From Monarcha castaneiventris obscurior (Eukaryota; Chordata; Aves; Passeriformes; Monarchidae): a DNA stretch of 64,000 nt. Shown here one piece after another: positions 38,043-52,677 of the stretch. The position numbers and the translations under genes are program-made. Each line of letters opens with the position of its first letter. The stretch's first letter is position 1. Below the pieces are notes generated by a model. It was not told the origin of the DNA and did no database searches. It saw nothing but the letters and a program-made list of their open reading frames with translations. The DNA is taken from assembly GCA_026261815.1 (NCBI GenBank), contig JAMPIT010000437.1, positions 7,452,501 through 7,516,500 of the forward strand, in the 5' to 3' direction.

Positions 38043-41000
38043 GGTGGTGGACTGAGTTCTTAATGAGAATGATGACAGCTATTATGGCATAAAGCCAGAT
38101 TACTTTTATTTACTTTTTTTTTAGTTTTATACTGAATAGTATCTCACTACTTTTCTGAAAACCTTGCTGGGAAGCCTGAATCCAATGACAACAAAGACAC
38201 TCGGTTATACCCCTGATATAAATACATCACACTTGGTACAGTCACATTAAGAATGAATTTGTGTTCCTGTGTGTCTTCAAAAGAAAACTTTCCTGTGCCT
38301 GTTTTTGTGAGCAGGGGATCTAAATGGAAGAGCTGCAGCTGTTAGATGGAATGGGAAGCAGGATGTCTGATTGCAGCACCTGCCTGCACAGGTAAATTGC
38401 ATCAGAGCCCCAGGTATCAGCTGAGCATTGTTCCTCCAGCAGCGATTAGCATACCCCAGCTGGGAAGAATTTAGTTTGAAACCAAGCAGCCTTCACAAGC
38501 AAACTACCAAAAGAGAGGGAGAAAATGTGTTCTGAAGGTTTTCAGCTGAGTTAGTTAAGAGTGTTGTTAGAAGAAGGGATGGCAGAATGAGCTGTGTTTT
38601 GTGTTTGAGGTGAGTTCCAGCCCCAGCAGTTTCTCATGTCAGCTCTTCCATGGGGTGATGTCCCCCTGCTCCCAGCAGCAGCAGCACAGCTCTGCTGGAG
38701 AAAAAGTTTTGTCCCTGGGCAAGGTGGTGCTTTCCTGGGAGCTATTCCTCCAACAGCAGTATTTGGGTAATGTACCTGATGCTTTCTTTTTTATTTTATG
38801 CCTCTAATACAAGTCAGTTTCTTAAGGTAACTTTAAGACAAAGAGACAGAAGAGTGGTTGTTGCATAAATAAGGTTTCTATAACAGCAGTTCATATGTAG
38901 CCCAAATGAATGTGTCACTACTTGTGCACTCAGTAATGGTGCACAATAACTTGATTAAATATTTTAATGGTTATATAATGTAAGAAAAAAAAAATCAGGA
39001 GGCTTCAGAATTTGATATTCTTGTAACCTTTGGTTAATAGCGGGAATTTATTTTTTTTAATGAAAAGGTTAATTAAAATGGACAAGATGTGAAAAAGCTT
39101 TCTGTTTTCTAAAGTCATGAACAACTGAATGTTATTGTGTGTGTTATAGTTGCTCTACCTGTGGCTGTGTATATATTCAGTGACTGCAGCTTCAACCATC
39201 TCTTCTTACCATGTTAAATTTCCAAGCTCATTTGTTTCCTACAAAGTGATTTTGACAGCTAGGTGGTTTATGATATTGCAAAGTAAAAGAGATAAAACAC
39301 ACAAAAAGGTTTTAATTTAGAATAAGTATATTTATAAGGCCTACAAAGTTGCAGCTAAAAAGGTACAGTTTCTTGGATTCTGAATGAGCAGTATTAACCT
39401 ACTTAATTTTAATGAGTTTTATGACTCAGTAAAGTTTTACTTGTGCATGTCTTAATGAGACTGATTTTCTTAATGCCTGCAGGATCTAATTCCAGACAAA
39501 TTTGAATACATGTATGGTTTATACGGGGAGGCAGAGTACTCTCTTTTGTCGGTCTGTATATTTTGTTTTGTCTGCTTCTTAAGGACTTTCTTTTTTGTTT
39601 ATTTTTTTCCCATTAGTAGCTTATGGCACATTTTAGAATCATTTTTTTAACTGCTTTCTTTCTTTCTTAAATATTTTATTATTTGCACTATTAATACTAA
39701 TTTTGCAAAGTATATCTGTAGCTCAGGGGAGGAGGGGAAGGCAGTGAGTGGAGTGCTATTCTGCGCTCAAAATTTGGCAACAATGTCTGTTTTGAATTAT
39801 GACTTTAATATAGAAGGTTTTCCATTGTACTTTTGGCAATTTATTTTGCCTTAAGATCACAAATGCTGTTGTGTCCACAAAAGCTCTGCTTTTAGGTACA
39901 GAATATAGGAAGAGATACCTAGAAGAAATGATCTGTTTCTGGTTTTAAAGTATTTTGGACTTCTGTGTAACTCTAACTCTCTAAAAAATGTAATCTTTGG
40001 AAGCATGTTTGGCCCTGAAGCCATTCTGGAAATGGGATAATGAGCCCGAGGAATCTGAACTTTGTGATGAAAACTGTGAGATCTGAGTCTTGGAGAATCA
40101 GCATGGAAACCATAAGGGTGATGATGAAGGGAATCTCTAAATGTGTTGGCTGTGATTTTTGCAGTCTGGGTTTTAACTGATATTCCCAGCAGTTAGCACT
40201 AGAACTGCGTGTTCAGGGACCTGCGCTTGGCCTTCCAGGACCTTGCTGCAGTCAGACAAGAGTCAGTGATGAGACAAGTTCTATATGGTGGGTTGAGAAA
40301 TCAATATCTGAGATTAAAATGTGGTGTTTAAAATTAAATTCTTTTGTATGACGGCCACATTTCACGTATGCAGAACAGTACAGAATAATGCTCTGATGCA
40401 ATGGTAACATGTGAATGTATTGCATTCATGCCTTGGGAGTAATGATAATTCCACAATTATCCTGCAATACAAATCTGTAGGATAAACAAATAAATACTAC
40501 TATAGTCCTTTATTTTCCTTAAGATAAATTAATTAGCTTTCTGCCTCTATTACCTTTGACAAAGTAAAGTGAGAAATGAATAGGCCATCATGAAAGTACT
40601 TTTCAATGCTACCTTTTCCCTTTTCTCTTGGATAAAGCCCATTGTACAGTCTGAATGCAAAAAAGCTTAAACCTGGTGTCTTCATTGTTTTGAACAACTT
40701 GTGGGTGAAATCAAACCTTTTCTTCTACTGTGAAAACCTGGGGGTCATTGAGCAGTGAGGAAATTATGACATCATTTGCTTATGAGGGTATGACAACGGT
40801 TATAGGTCTAACTGCTTTATGGTTTCTTGTTAGATGACTGCTCAAATAAGGGGTATGAACCTTGTTGCATGGCTATCCCTGGATGTGTTGTTCCATGTAC
40901 ATGTAATCTGATCACAGAATTTACCATTTTTTATGTCTTCACCAGTAGTTGAAATGAGACCACAGCTTGGAATGGTAAGAAGAGGAAGTTACAGAAACAC

Positions 41001-43800
41001 TGGTGCTCTAACCCAGGATCAATTATAGCAGTCTAGAAATGGCCCAAAGTTTATTTTAAAAATAAGCAAAATAAAATGAACAACTAAAACCCACTTGACA
41101 TGAATATAAATACAGTTTTTAATTAAATTATGGTTCTTCTAAGTTTCTAGACTTTTGAAAAATCCTGTTAGTTTTTTCTTCCTAAAATAGTGCAAACTAC
41201 TAACAAATTCAGTAGTTTTTTTTCAAAGACTGTTAAAGCCTACTTGAAATAATGTGCAAATCTCATCTTTCCAGTAATAGTAGTTTGTTAATTAACAGAG
41301 CTACCCAAATAGTGAGATTATGGTTAAAATGGCTCTGAGTAGGAGGTGGTAATGATGCACTGCCTGCTTTACAACGCATTATATGCAGTGCACGTTAATT
41401 CGGGCAATGAGAAGAATCACAGATGTGTGCTTAGAAAAAAAAATCAGTGGTAAGAAGAATCACCTTGAATTTAACCAAGTGCTGAAGTCTGTAAATTGTG
41501 GTTTATCTCATTTCCTAATATTCACAAAGTAGCCCTTAGCCCACACATTTGGTTATAGGTTAGTGCAGATACCGAAAGTAACTGGAGAGTGGCCTTTGCT
41601 CATGGCAGTGAACCCTCCTGTGCCCACCTTGGGCAGCTGAAGCCTTGCTGGGTGTGATTACATGAACTCTAGAGGTACAATTTGGTAAAGAAACAAATGT
41701 GTTTGTTGTGTATGAAATGACTACTCCTTTTCTGCTGCTGTTGTTGTAAAAACAAAGTTCATGCACAAACATTTTCTTTCCTCAAGAGCTGTGAGGGGTT
41801 TTGTTGTTGGGTTTTTTTTCCTTTCCTTGAGGAACTTGAGATCTGTGTTTTAAGAGAGCTTGTAGGAAGGAGACAGAAATGAACAGCCTTTAAAGCTTGA
41901 TATTCCCCTTCCATTCATCCCTCTTTGTATTCTGTTTATGTTTCCTTTCAGAACACAGTTACTTGATGAGATCCAGTAGACTTGATCTTAGTCCTAAGTC
42001 AAATCTGTAGAGAAACACAAAAGAGAATTCTTAATCTCTTTTCTCTCATGGCCTCAACACTATCATCTGTTGTACTAAATAGAAGGATATTTTGGGGGGC
42101 TCAGTTTTGGGTGGTCTTCTGATTGGTTAGCAGTTTGTCTGAGGAGCTCTGGTACTTCCCAGAGCCCGAGTCTTAAGATTTATGGCTTACAATTGAATGG
42201 GATACTCTACTGTTTTAGAAGATTTAAAATTTGTCTTATTAGATGACCAGTAAAGATAATATCTTAGTCTAGGAAGAGATCAAGTAATTTTGTGTGAATA
42301 ACTGAAAGTAAGGCTTTATTTCTGTCATGGTGAATAGTCCAATTTTAGGATAATAGAGGGAGTGACTAATGTGGTTGTATCCATCTTTTTTAAGGGCTAA
42401 ATAATACTAAGCCATTAAAGGATGTTACATTTTATTTTCCAGATATTTTCTGGCACTTGGGAATTGCTAAATGATACAACTTCTTTGCCGCTCTCCAGAC
42501 TAAGATGATCAAGAAAAAAATTTAAGTGCCATTGTAAGGAACATCTAAATAACTGCTTTCTTATAAAAGCAAGTTTACTGTGTGAAAAACCAGCAGCAGA
42601 TTGAACTACTACTTCTTTTTGGGGATTAAATGGCTAAGAGAGAGGACCTTGACAGGCAGGAGTCCACTCCAGCTGTCATTTGGATGCCTTGGTCATTTCT
42701 GAATTTGTTTCTTGATTGAAGTAACCATAATTGATTTTAATTTTGAAAAAAATATCTGTATGCCTTTGATATTCCACAGGGAAAGACTTTAATCTAGAAA
42801 ATAGTTTGTATTGCTATAGTTTCAGATGTTTCTGCTTGCTGACCCTGGTCACTGGATGTATGGCAGGCAAAGAGCTCACAGAATGAGGTCCTTAATTAGC
42901 TAAAGACATCACTGTCTCTGCTCGAGAGCAAGGTCTAAGGCTGCAGGATACAGCTGCTTTAAACTAAACAGCATTGCTTTGACCATGGGTCCCTTTCAAC
43001 TGGCAGCATTTTCTGTAATGCATCACGCAGCACAGTTAATTCTGGGCCTTTAAGGATCTGTGCTGTGTGTAATTGAATAACCAGAGGTGTGTTGTGCAAT
43101 AAGGTGATGCCAGCTCTCAGGTAGTGCTATGGAGCTGAGAGAGATCAGTGACATCAGTGATATTTTCTTTATTTCCTTTTGTTTATAGTAATGTCCATGT
43201 TCTCTATAAGCATAACTTTTAAAAAACCCATTTTTGTAATTATAGATATGCCTGAAATTCATTATGTTGTAAATGCATATTCCCAAGGATGACTAATGTG
43301 CTTAGAGGATTGTCCATAATGAGTGCTTGGCATTTTATAGATTTGATCCAGGGAGAGGGTAAGATCCTCATACAATTTTCTGAGTGCCCTAATGCATCAT
43401 CCAGAGACACCAGCAGCCACATTCCTGGTGTGTGCTCTGCAGGATACTCTGTTTCTGTGTTTAAATAATGTCATTCCTTAGGATATTACCAGAAGACCAA
43501 GTGGAATGTAAATTATGAGTAGTAAAGTATATATGTGGTAAGCTTAATTCTGCTAATGGGGTGGACCACCTTTCTTTCAGGAAACATTTGAGAACGCTGT
43601 GTATTTTTCCACGAATATTATCCAGTCCCTCATGTGCATTGCGGTGGGAGTAGGAAATACCCATGGGAAGACAGGAATAAGATCTCATGTAAATTGGGGG
43701 CACATGGTGAGATGGTGTAGTACTTGCACCTTGAAGGAATACAAGCAAATAACTTGAGCAGACCCTAGTGGAGTTTGAACCTCAGGTTTTATGGATCTTC

Positions 43801-43840
43801 TTTTTTTTTTTTAACAATTTTTTTCTTTTTTTTTTTTTTA
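43801..43840. repeat. Paired poly-T tracts
   Basis: Two T runs separated by AACAA, the second with one C. Low complexity only; no element is recognised on either strand. Confidence 0.85.
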
Positions 43841-45356
43841 ATTCTAAATGCCTAAGAGGCTTTGAATTAATCTTATCAAAGCTTTATGTGAGTCATATTT
43901 AAGTGGTATTAGATTTCTTTGTTTTGTTTTTCTAAGTTAGTGAGTTTGATTTATTTTAAGAAAGTGTTTGCAGTCATAATTAAGAGAGATATTAAGCTTA
44001 GTGTTAATTACACAAATTGATGTGAATATCTGATTGAGTCCTGAGAGGGTTAGATTTTTCCCAGCTGTGAGAGATGACATTAAAAGATGGATAATTTGTA
44101 ATTTAACTGCAGGAGTTAAAGGAATTTGCAGTAAAAATATGAATGTCTTTGTTTCTAAACTTTAACAGGAAAATGTTTTATCATCTTGGGTGGTTTTAAT
44201 ACACTGGTAGTGTGGTGGAGATAGTAAACTGTGGTGGAGAGAGATCAGGATCTTCCTCTTAGGACCTTCTTCTTCTGTGGAAAATACTGTTCTTTTTGGA
44301 AGAGTGAAGAAGGCCTGACTATTTACCTGTGCTCTGTAAAATCCCAGGAAATTACCCATTCCTTTCAGAGCTTGTTTTTAATCATATTTTGCAGAAGAAC
44401 AAGAAGGAAGGGTATAAAAGTAGTAACTTCTGAGTCATGGAAGATTGATTAATCACCTGTTCTCAAGTGCCACTTGCTATGAATTTTCTAAGTTTTTTGT
44501 TTCATTTGCAGAATAATTTTCCCATTTTCTGTTGGCATTTTCAGTGCAATTCAATTCAAAACCAAGTCTGAAATTGACCTTGCTTTGGGGAGTGTAAGTT
44601 TTGGCTCAGATTACTTCCCAATGTTTATTGGAACCAAATTTATTCTATGATTACTGTTTGAAGTCTCTATTTGGAGGCAGTATACTAGAAATCCCCTCTG
44701 GCACTGGGTTCTGAAAATAGTTATAATGTCCTGATATTTACAGAGGACTCCTTTATTATATGAAGCAATGATCCTGAGGCCCCTGTCAATGAAATTTCTG
44801 GGTTTCTTAGCAGTCTTGATTTTTATATTTCAACAGATGATAAGAGGAAACAGGGTGCTCTGTTTAGCTTTATTATTTTAAGAAAGTACAGGATTTGCAT
44901 GTCCTGGTGTGTGGTTTTGGAAAACTAAGAATGAGGGGTTTTCTTCATTTCCTTCAAACAGCTGAAATGTATGACTGTAACAAAGTCTGTGTGAATGGGA
45001 ATCTGAAATATTTTTACTGGGTTTGGACTTATATCACTTTGTACCAATGGATCTGAGAGACTTCACTGAATTGTCATCTCTCTCCTGAGCATGAAACCTG
45101 GCATCATGATAATTGCCCCAAAGTTGCCTTGTGTTGCAAGATTTCTCTCCTGTTGTGGCTGAGGCACTCTCTGGAGTGGACTGAGTACTAGGGGTGCCTG
45201 TCCCAATGGCATCTGGCCAGATTTTGCTTTCCCAACATGTGGCTCGTGTGTAGTGTGAAGGATGTCCCCATAAATAAGAAAATAAAAAGTATGATTGAGA
45301 TAAGAGCCTAAATGCAAAATGTGTTGGTGTTGTGGTTTGGTTGGTCTTGTCATGGG

Positions 45357-45379
45357 TTTTTTATTTATTTATTTATTCT
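45357..45379. repeat. (TTTA)n microsatellite
   Basis: About five TTTA units after a T run. It is ordinary. Confidence 0.9.
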
Positions 45380-48300
45380 TACCTGACTGCTCTCTCTGTA
45401 ATAGACAGTTCTGTGCCAGGAAAGGCAGCTTTCTGCCAGGAATTTGCCATGAGGAAGGCTGATGTTCAGGAATAGCAGCTGTGCACTGCAGCCCCTTATG
45501 TTATCACCAGATATTACTCCTCTGAAAAAGCTCCCTGAGGCTGGTATTACAGTACATCTTAGTTTGTCAGCTACTTCTGCGACTTACAGTTCTAAATTAT
45601 TTATTTTCCTTGCTTTTTCCCTTGGATATTTGGGAAGAAGAACTGCCAAAGAAATGCCAGTTTTTCCTGTTATAGGAGGGTGTTTTTCAAGTGTCATTTA
45701 GTTGTTTGGAAATTTCTAGAACTATAATTTTGAAAATCTAGAGAAAAAGGGGAAAAAAATCCTTCCTTCTTGTAACAGAGTGTCTTAATTTATTTTTTTA
45801 ATTGCTTTCTCTGGTCATTGTTCTGTTGCTACATTAGCCAGTGCTCTATTAAGTGTGAGTCAGACAGATAAGGAATCAAGTTGAAAGACTTGAACAAGTC
45901 AGAAATATTTTGGAGTATAATGCATTCTGTGGCAAGAAATCACCTGTATCTTAACTACCATATATTGTTAACAAGGCCAATACTGATGCTGCATAAAAAT
46001 GCCTGTATCAAATATGTTATAATGTATATTCTTGGTCTTATAGAAATTTAAATTTAGATGTTACAACAGTACATCTATGTTTGGAGAAGAACCTAAGAAG
46101 AGTCAAAGTACTACAATGAAAATATCCAGTATTTCAGTTAATTCAAAATAAATGGGGAAATTAAATTTAAATATTTTTAAAGAGTCCTTGAATGGTTTGT
46201 TGATTAGAAACTAATGTAACTCCTTGTCTAAGATAAAACACCAAACAGGCAGCAGCTGCTGGTAATTGGTGCAAGTAATTGTAGAGCCAATAAGTTGAAG
46301 AAGTGCTTATTAAAAGAAACTGCCTTCCTATCTGCTCGTAAGTTCAATTGAGAAATGCACTCTACATGTGGTCTGACGGTACGTAAATTATACACCTGAT
46401 TTAAAAACACTCCATCCATAAGAGCTCCTGTTTTGCTCATCCATAAAAATTTTACTTTCTTTATTACTAACTACTTGCAGCAGCATATGGCATAATATCT
46501 ATCAAATTAGGCTTTGAGGACATCTTAGACTGGCACCCTGCTGGCTTGAAACATGTGCTTAATGCATATTGCAGTGCGTTTAACCCGTTAGTGCCCCGGG
46601 ACAGGCTCCTTGCTCTCCCGCAGGAATGCCCATGTGGGCTCCCAGGCACAGCCTGGCACCCCGGGGCTCTGCTGGCATTCCACAGGGAAATGGAGTGTCC
46701 TTCAAGGGACTGCTGCACAGGCAGCTTTTCAAAGGAATGGTTCTCATCCTAAAGAAACTTTGAGGCTACAACTTCTTCTTTTAGACTTAATAGGAAAATA
46801 AATGGATTGGAGGAAAAGAGTTGTAATTCAAAGTCACCATTTTTTTTTAAACTTTAAAATTGAGATTAAGCAATGCTCCTCTTTCAGCATTAGTTTGCAT
46901 ACAGATTTTTCTGGAAAAAAAATCAATTAACATGATGCAATTATCTTCTAGTAGAAATTGAGGTGATATTGTGCATTAATCACACAGAGGCCTGCTTCTA
47001 ACAAAACAAGAAATCTATTTCCTCCAAAATCCAAACTTTTTCTTCAACTTAAAATGAAATATTTACACTCATCTTTGTCTTTAAAGAATCTTTAAGAAAT
47101 CCAGTTATCTACAGGCCTGAAAATGGTTTGCTGTATCTTTAACAAGTCATGTACCATGGGTAAAACCTGAGGAAAAATTACTGTAGATGTCTACTAAACC
47201 AAGAATTAAATATTGGGGGAGGTGAGGAATCTGGTCCAACAGTCACAGAAAAGTCATTTGAATGATCTTATTGTGGGTTTTGTGAAAGCTTTCAGGGCAT
47301 TCTTTGAAAACAGTTTCAAGTCATAATACTGCTTTCCCTTGCTTCTTGACAATAATTTTTAATGGAAGACTCTCATTGGCACTCATTTAGAGGTTTTATT
47401 TTTAAACTGAAATTAGCTTACACTATAAGTTACTGCTTTAGCCCCTAGGCTAACTTGGCAATGTGGTTTACTCTAGTCCTCTCTACCTGTAGTGGTTTTA
47501 TTGAGTATATTTGAACAAGATTTAGACTGCAAAGATTTGCTGCTGAGTCTGGGTTACAGTTCGAGGCTGTGACTGCTGCTGAACTTGCCTCAGCTGAAGA
47601 CCTGGGAAAAGGTTCCTCTGCTGACGGTGTTCCAGGAATCAGCTGAATCAAGGAGCTGCTCTGTTGTTGCAGATTCACCTCTGCCACAGGGCTTTACTCA
47701 CCTGGCCTTGCTGCTCTGCCCAGGCAGCTGTTCCAGGGTAGCACAAGCTTAAAAATGCTTATCTGTACAGACAACTTACATGGCAAGGAGTACACTAAAG
47801 AAATCTGAATATGTTAATAAAAATAAGTAATATTGATGTCTATTACTAATAGTAAGAAAGAGTGGCTAATTCTTACCTACAGGAGCAGGGATTTAGTTGA
47901 AATATAGACTGAAAAGGGAGTTTTGCAACCACAAGCACTTCTTGTAAACTTCTTGCTTTGAACCTGGCTACTTTTGGCATCATTTGATGTCCTAAGTTGC
48001 AGACAAACATTTAGATGACATCCTCTCATATTCTGGCAGTTTGCATGTCTGACCCATAGCCTTAGAGTGATTGAAAGTTAGTGAATATAAAGAAAGATAA
48101 GTGTTTCCTTTTGGTCTTTAATTTCATGTGGGAGGAAATAGCGTACCTGTTGCTCAGCTTGTGCCTGAATCTCAGTTTTCTTGATTGCAGAGGGAAAAAG
48201 GGAATGTTAAGGGATCAAAGCAAGCAGTATAATTGATATATTTGAAATAGAATCACTATGGTATTACTGAGGAAGTGGCAAAGAAAGCCAACTTAGCTTT

Positions 48301-50103
48301 TAAAAAATCTCATAGTTTTGAGGTTTCACAACCTGTTGCTAGCATGTTGCAAGAGAGATTTTTGAACCATGAGCAAATACAAGATAACATTTCCAACAGG
48401 TCTAATAATTATTGTATTTATAAATAATTTTAAGTACTTAGATGTTGAATATGGACTTATCCCTGCACATTTGAACTTGAACACCAGTTGGGTGCCTGTT
48501 TCGTTCTCTGTGTTTTTCTTGTTGATTGTTTGGGGCTTTGTTTCACTGAGAGAAAGGAAGGATCATGTTTTCTATTAGACTTAAGTGAATGTATTCTCCA
48601 CCTGCCTATCCAGAATTCATCACAGCCTTCACCTACAAACTGCTGTCTGGGAATTGGAGGTGGAAGCTAAGGCAGTGTACTGCTGGAAGTAGGAATGGTC
48701 ACGGCAAAAAATGCAGTTCAAGGAAGAATGCGAGAATAAACTTTTCTGAGGTCAATTTGTGTCTAATATATCTTTATAAACTAAAGATGAATTAGAGAAT
48801 GAAAATGATCCTTGGGGACAAAATATAGTAAGCCATTAAACCAGATTTTGTTAAAATATTAACATCAACTTTTCTTTTTGTTCACATGCAACCATATTGT
48901 GAGGATGGATTCCTTTGGGCCAATTCATTAAGCAAAATCATCATTCAATGCAATCCCCTTTTTGTCAAGTTCATCAATACCCAAAGTCCTTTTGACTCAA
49001 TATCTTATTTCTGACAGAGACCAGTAGTGGAGACCCAAGACAAAATGTAAGAACTCACACCATAATACTTCCCCTGTCTACTTCTTCAGCTTCCAGTTTT
49101 ATTTCTGTATCCTTTAGTGCATTTTTATACTGCTGTATCCCATATTTTGTTAGTTTCTTAGGTTTTTTATATCCCTCATCTCTAGACTCTAGTCCAGACT
49201 TCATAGTCTTTGCTGTCTTCTCTAAATTTTTACTGTTTCTGCTACCTAATTTGCAGAGGAAAAGTGAAGAACTGCATTAAGTATTAAAGAAATACAATTT
49301 CATTTCCTATTTTATTCTCTTTCTTAAAATATTCACAATGTTTAGCTGATTTTTTTGACTACAGGTGGCCACTGAGCAGGTGTTTCTATATAACAATCTG
49401 TTCTATGACTAAGTGGTAGGAGTCACCTCGGAACTTCTGTATGCCTTGGTAGAAGGAGAGTGTTTGTACTTCACAGCTGTATCTTAACTTTTATCAGCAT
49501 TTATTTCCTCTGTCTTTTTGTTGCTTGGTGGCTTGGTACTGTACCAGTTTTCCATTCCAGTTAGGGATTTTTCCCCACTAACTCTGGTAACCTCATTTCT
49601 TTGAATACTGCAAATAGTGTGGACATTATGACATTTCTTCATGAGCTGCTATTGCTCACATCACACTGCTATGAAAATTGTCTGCCTGCTCATTATCCTC
49701 TATTTACTTTGCTTGGGGTGGGGAAGGTATCACTTATTTAAAATTTTATTTAGCTATTATCCAAGTGAAGAGTTTCCCTCTTATCTCATGGCAAGAGAAG
49801 TCTTCTGGGGTGCTCTGCCCTTCGTGTCCTTTAGCTGGTTTGCAGTTGCTGGCCCACAGGCAGGTGGTGCTGCTGCTGCTGGTGCTATCTCTTTATTAGA
49901 TCAGATGATGGGGGTTGTGCTGCAAATCTCCAAGTCTGAACCTCACCGATGGCCTGGGTTGGGGCATCACATATGGTTCCTTGCTGTATTAGTCTTGGCC
50001 CCCTATTAAAGCTATTTAAGGAGAAGAAAATAGTATTTTTCACTAGGTTTATGATTTTCAGCTTTATTGCTTACAGCAAGCCCTGTGTAACCCCGAGGTG
50101 GTG

Positions 50104-50131
50104 GCCTGACCTGCAACCGTGTGGGTCAGGC
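50104..50131. repeat. 8-bp inverted repeat in an E-box-containing block
   Basis: GCCTGACC (50104-50111) and GGTCAGGC (50124-50131) are exact reverse complements with a 12-nt spacer. CAGGTG E-boxes follow at 50138-50143 and 50183-50188. A small stem is possible if transcribed. Confidence 0.7.
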
Positions 50132-52663
50132 TGCCATCAGGTGGCTGCAATCGATTTACTCCAACAGGTTTTGTATATTCAACAGGTGAGCTGCACCTAT
50201 CTTGGCAACATGTGCAATTGGGCAGTGAAGGAAGCAGCTGCCAGTAGAATCCAAATTAATCTGTTGCAAAGGTTAAGCACTGATCATTGAATTAAACAAG
50301 GAATTGCTGGAAGGGAAAGCCATTATCTATTTTAATGGTCGGCTACCAGTAAAATTTTCAATTTTAAATTTCAGGTTTATTACCTTTACTTGTGAAAATA
50401 TTTTCAGTATAAGCCTGATGTGTTAAGAATATCACAAAGGGATGCATATTTAAATATGAATATGTGAATGCAGCACTCTCAGTGAGAGTGAAATTAGACT
50501 GTAATGTCCCACTGAATGATAAGCATTTATAAGATTAAGAACTAAAGTACCGTTCAGTAAGGGACAGGGTGGAAGAACTTATCTGGCTTTATTGTATTTT
50601 TATAGTTTGGACAGGAAATTAAAATGTTGTTAAATATTCTGAAAACAAAAAAATTGCTTTTGCATAGCTTTTTTAATTTGCATATTATTATTCTCCTGAG
50701 CTGGCTTAATTGACTCTTACTTCAACTACTTTAAATCCTTTTAAAATATTGTGTTAAAAACTAATGCTTTAAAAGTGCTTCTTTTCCTTCAGTAAGGAGT
50801 TACTTTAAGAGAAAAAATAAAAGCCTGAACTACATATTGAATTTTCCAGGCTGTGTTTCTGCACAGCAATCTTCTGAAAAAGTGCAATTATTTTTTTTTC
50901 CACTCAAACATGCATTTGAGAGGAATGAGTAGATCAGATAAAGAGCAGAGATTCAATTCAACTCAACCTTGAGTCACTCTCTGACTCTGTCTCTTTAAAA
51001 AGGGAAAAAAAACCCCAACAAACCAAGGTGGCAAAATCAATACAAACCAATAATAACTTCACATTTGTGGAAGCAACATGAATGGCTCTCCAAAATATTG
51101 AGACACATCCAAGTACATTTTAGCAGAGCTGATATTTATCAGAAGTCATTTGCCCTCAAGCAGATGCTCTCTTTCATTGTGCTCCTGTCACAAATGACTA
51201 AGATTTATGACAGACAATTACAGCATCTGCAGTTAGCAGCCTTATAATCAGCACCATTATTTAACGATTGGTGCAATAAACTGACTCCTGTTACTGTTTA
51301 TCAGATATCAGTCAGTTCTGGCTATTTTCTTCAGCTCCCCAAATCACAGTATGGTGCAACCACTGCCTTTTAATGGCTAGTCAGAAGCAGGCACATTTTC
51401 ACGTTTTGTACAGACTGCCGAGGAAAAAGAAAAGGCAACCAATTACATGTATGTATGGTGCCCTCTCATTTGAGATGCCTGTGTATGTAACTATCTCTAT
51501 ACAGTCTAAAACCTCTTGAAAAAAAAAATAACAGCTTTTACTATTTCAGATAAGAGCTTCTATTTAGGCTTCTGCATGGGGAAAAATGTCTTCTGTTTAA
51601 ATATTCATGTTTTAAAGAGTGAATAAAATGTTGATATACTGTAGTAGTCATATTCTCTTGCAGCATGAATTCTATGTGTGTTTGAGAAAGGGAGGACGTC
51701 CGTTCATTTTTCAGTCTGCTGAATGTTAGGTAAATAAAAGAATCGTATTTTAAACTTGGTAATATTCTCATAAAAATTAAAAGCTTGAGGAATGTCTCAG
51801 TTGAGCCTATTCATGAATGTATATGATTTATTTTATAAGACTTATATTTCATCTGCATTTTCTTCCTGGAAACCTTGTGAGAGGGAGCTAAAACATGTTG
51901 GAGCTGCAAGTCTGGCTGAAAAGTATATTAAGCCCTGCTTGTGTTCTAAAATTAAAGATGTAATTTCAGTGCCACATTCTGGCATTACTTAGACCAGTGA
52001 TCACCATGAGTCTTGCTCCCTTCAGTAAATGCTGTTGTAAGCAAACGCTTTGTGTAACTGAGACCAGACTTTGACCACTGTAGCCTCAACCCTACATATC
52101 CTAAGATTTTTTTATTGCAATGCCTGTATCTTGTCTGCCTCCGTTCAGGTCAGAGTTTAGAAGATTTTGTTTACTGACACATTCTTTTCTTTTATCTACT
52201 AAATAAGACTCTTCATTATCCATAAAGATTTCAAGGAAATGGTTGACTGTTTTAAGAGACTATGGAAAATAAGTTAGATCAGATATTGTTTCTGCCAGTA
52301 GAAAAGAAAGTGAAGGTAAATAGTGTTTTTCTGTTCTTTGTGGAGGTGAGTCATCTGGTCAACAAGCAGAATTTAAACTGAAACTGCTTGGTACAGATAT
52401 TTTCTGGTATATGAAATATAGAAATTCTAAGACTGTGTTCATTGACTTGTTTATTAATAAACTAAGAACTCACAGGGCAGATTATGTTTCTTGGTTCAAC
52501 AAGTACCTAACCTGTTGTTATTTTCTTTCTCTGGAATAACTGATCACATATATTTCTGAGGTATTCCAGAAAAAAAGTCAGAAGATAAAAGCAATTTCAC
52601 ACACCTTTGGTTAAAATGTCACTTCCATTGATATTTTCATAGATATTTCACTGTGTATATTCA

Positions 52664-52677
52664 TTTTTTTTTTTTTT
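52664..52677. repeat. Poly-T tract
   Basis: Fourteen consecutive T, with no recognisable retrotransposon on the reverse strand. Confidence 0.85.

Larger units (their letters stand above)
37154..46199. other. AT-rich non-coding stretch
   Basis: No gene is recognised. It contains a 10-bp inverted repeat with 2-nt spacer at 38021-38042 (TAGAGTTCCT and AGGAACTCTA), two T tracts at 43801-43840, and a TTTA microsatellite at 45357-45379. Only short unrecognised open frames of up to about 96 codons are present, and much of 38.8-41.5 kb has none above 60 codons. Confidence 0.75.

Noticed and set aside
49641..50009. 122-codon frame with a hydrophobic N-terminal segment
   Set aside because: The hydrophobic stretch comes from T-rich DNA; the rest matches no family and overlaps frames in other phases.
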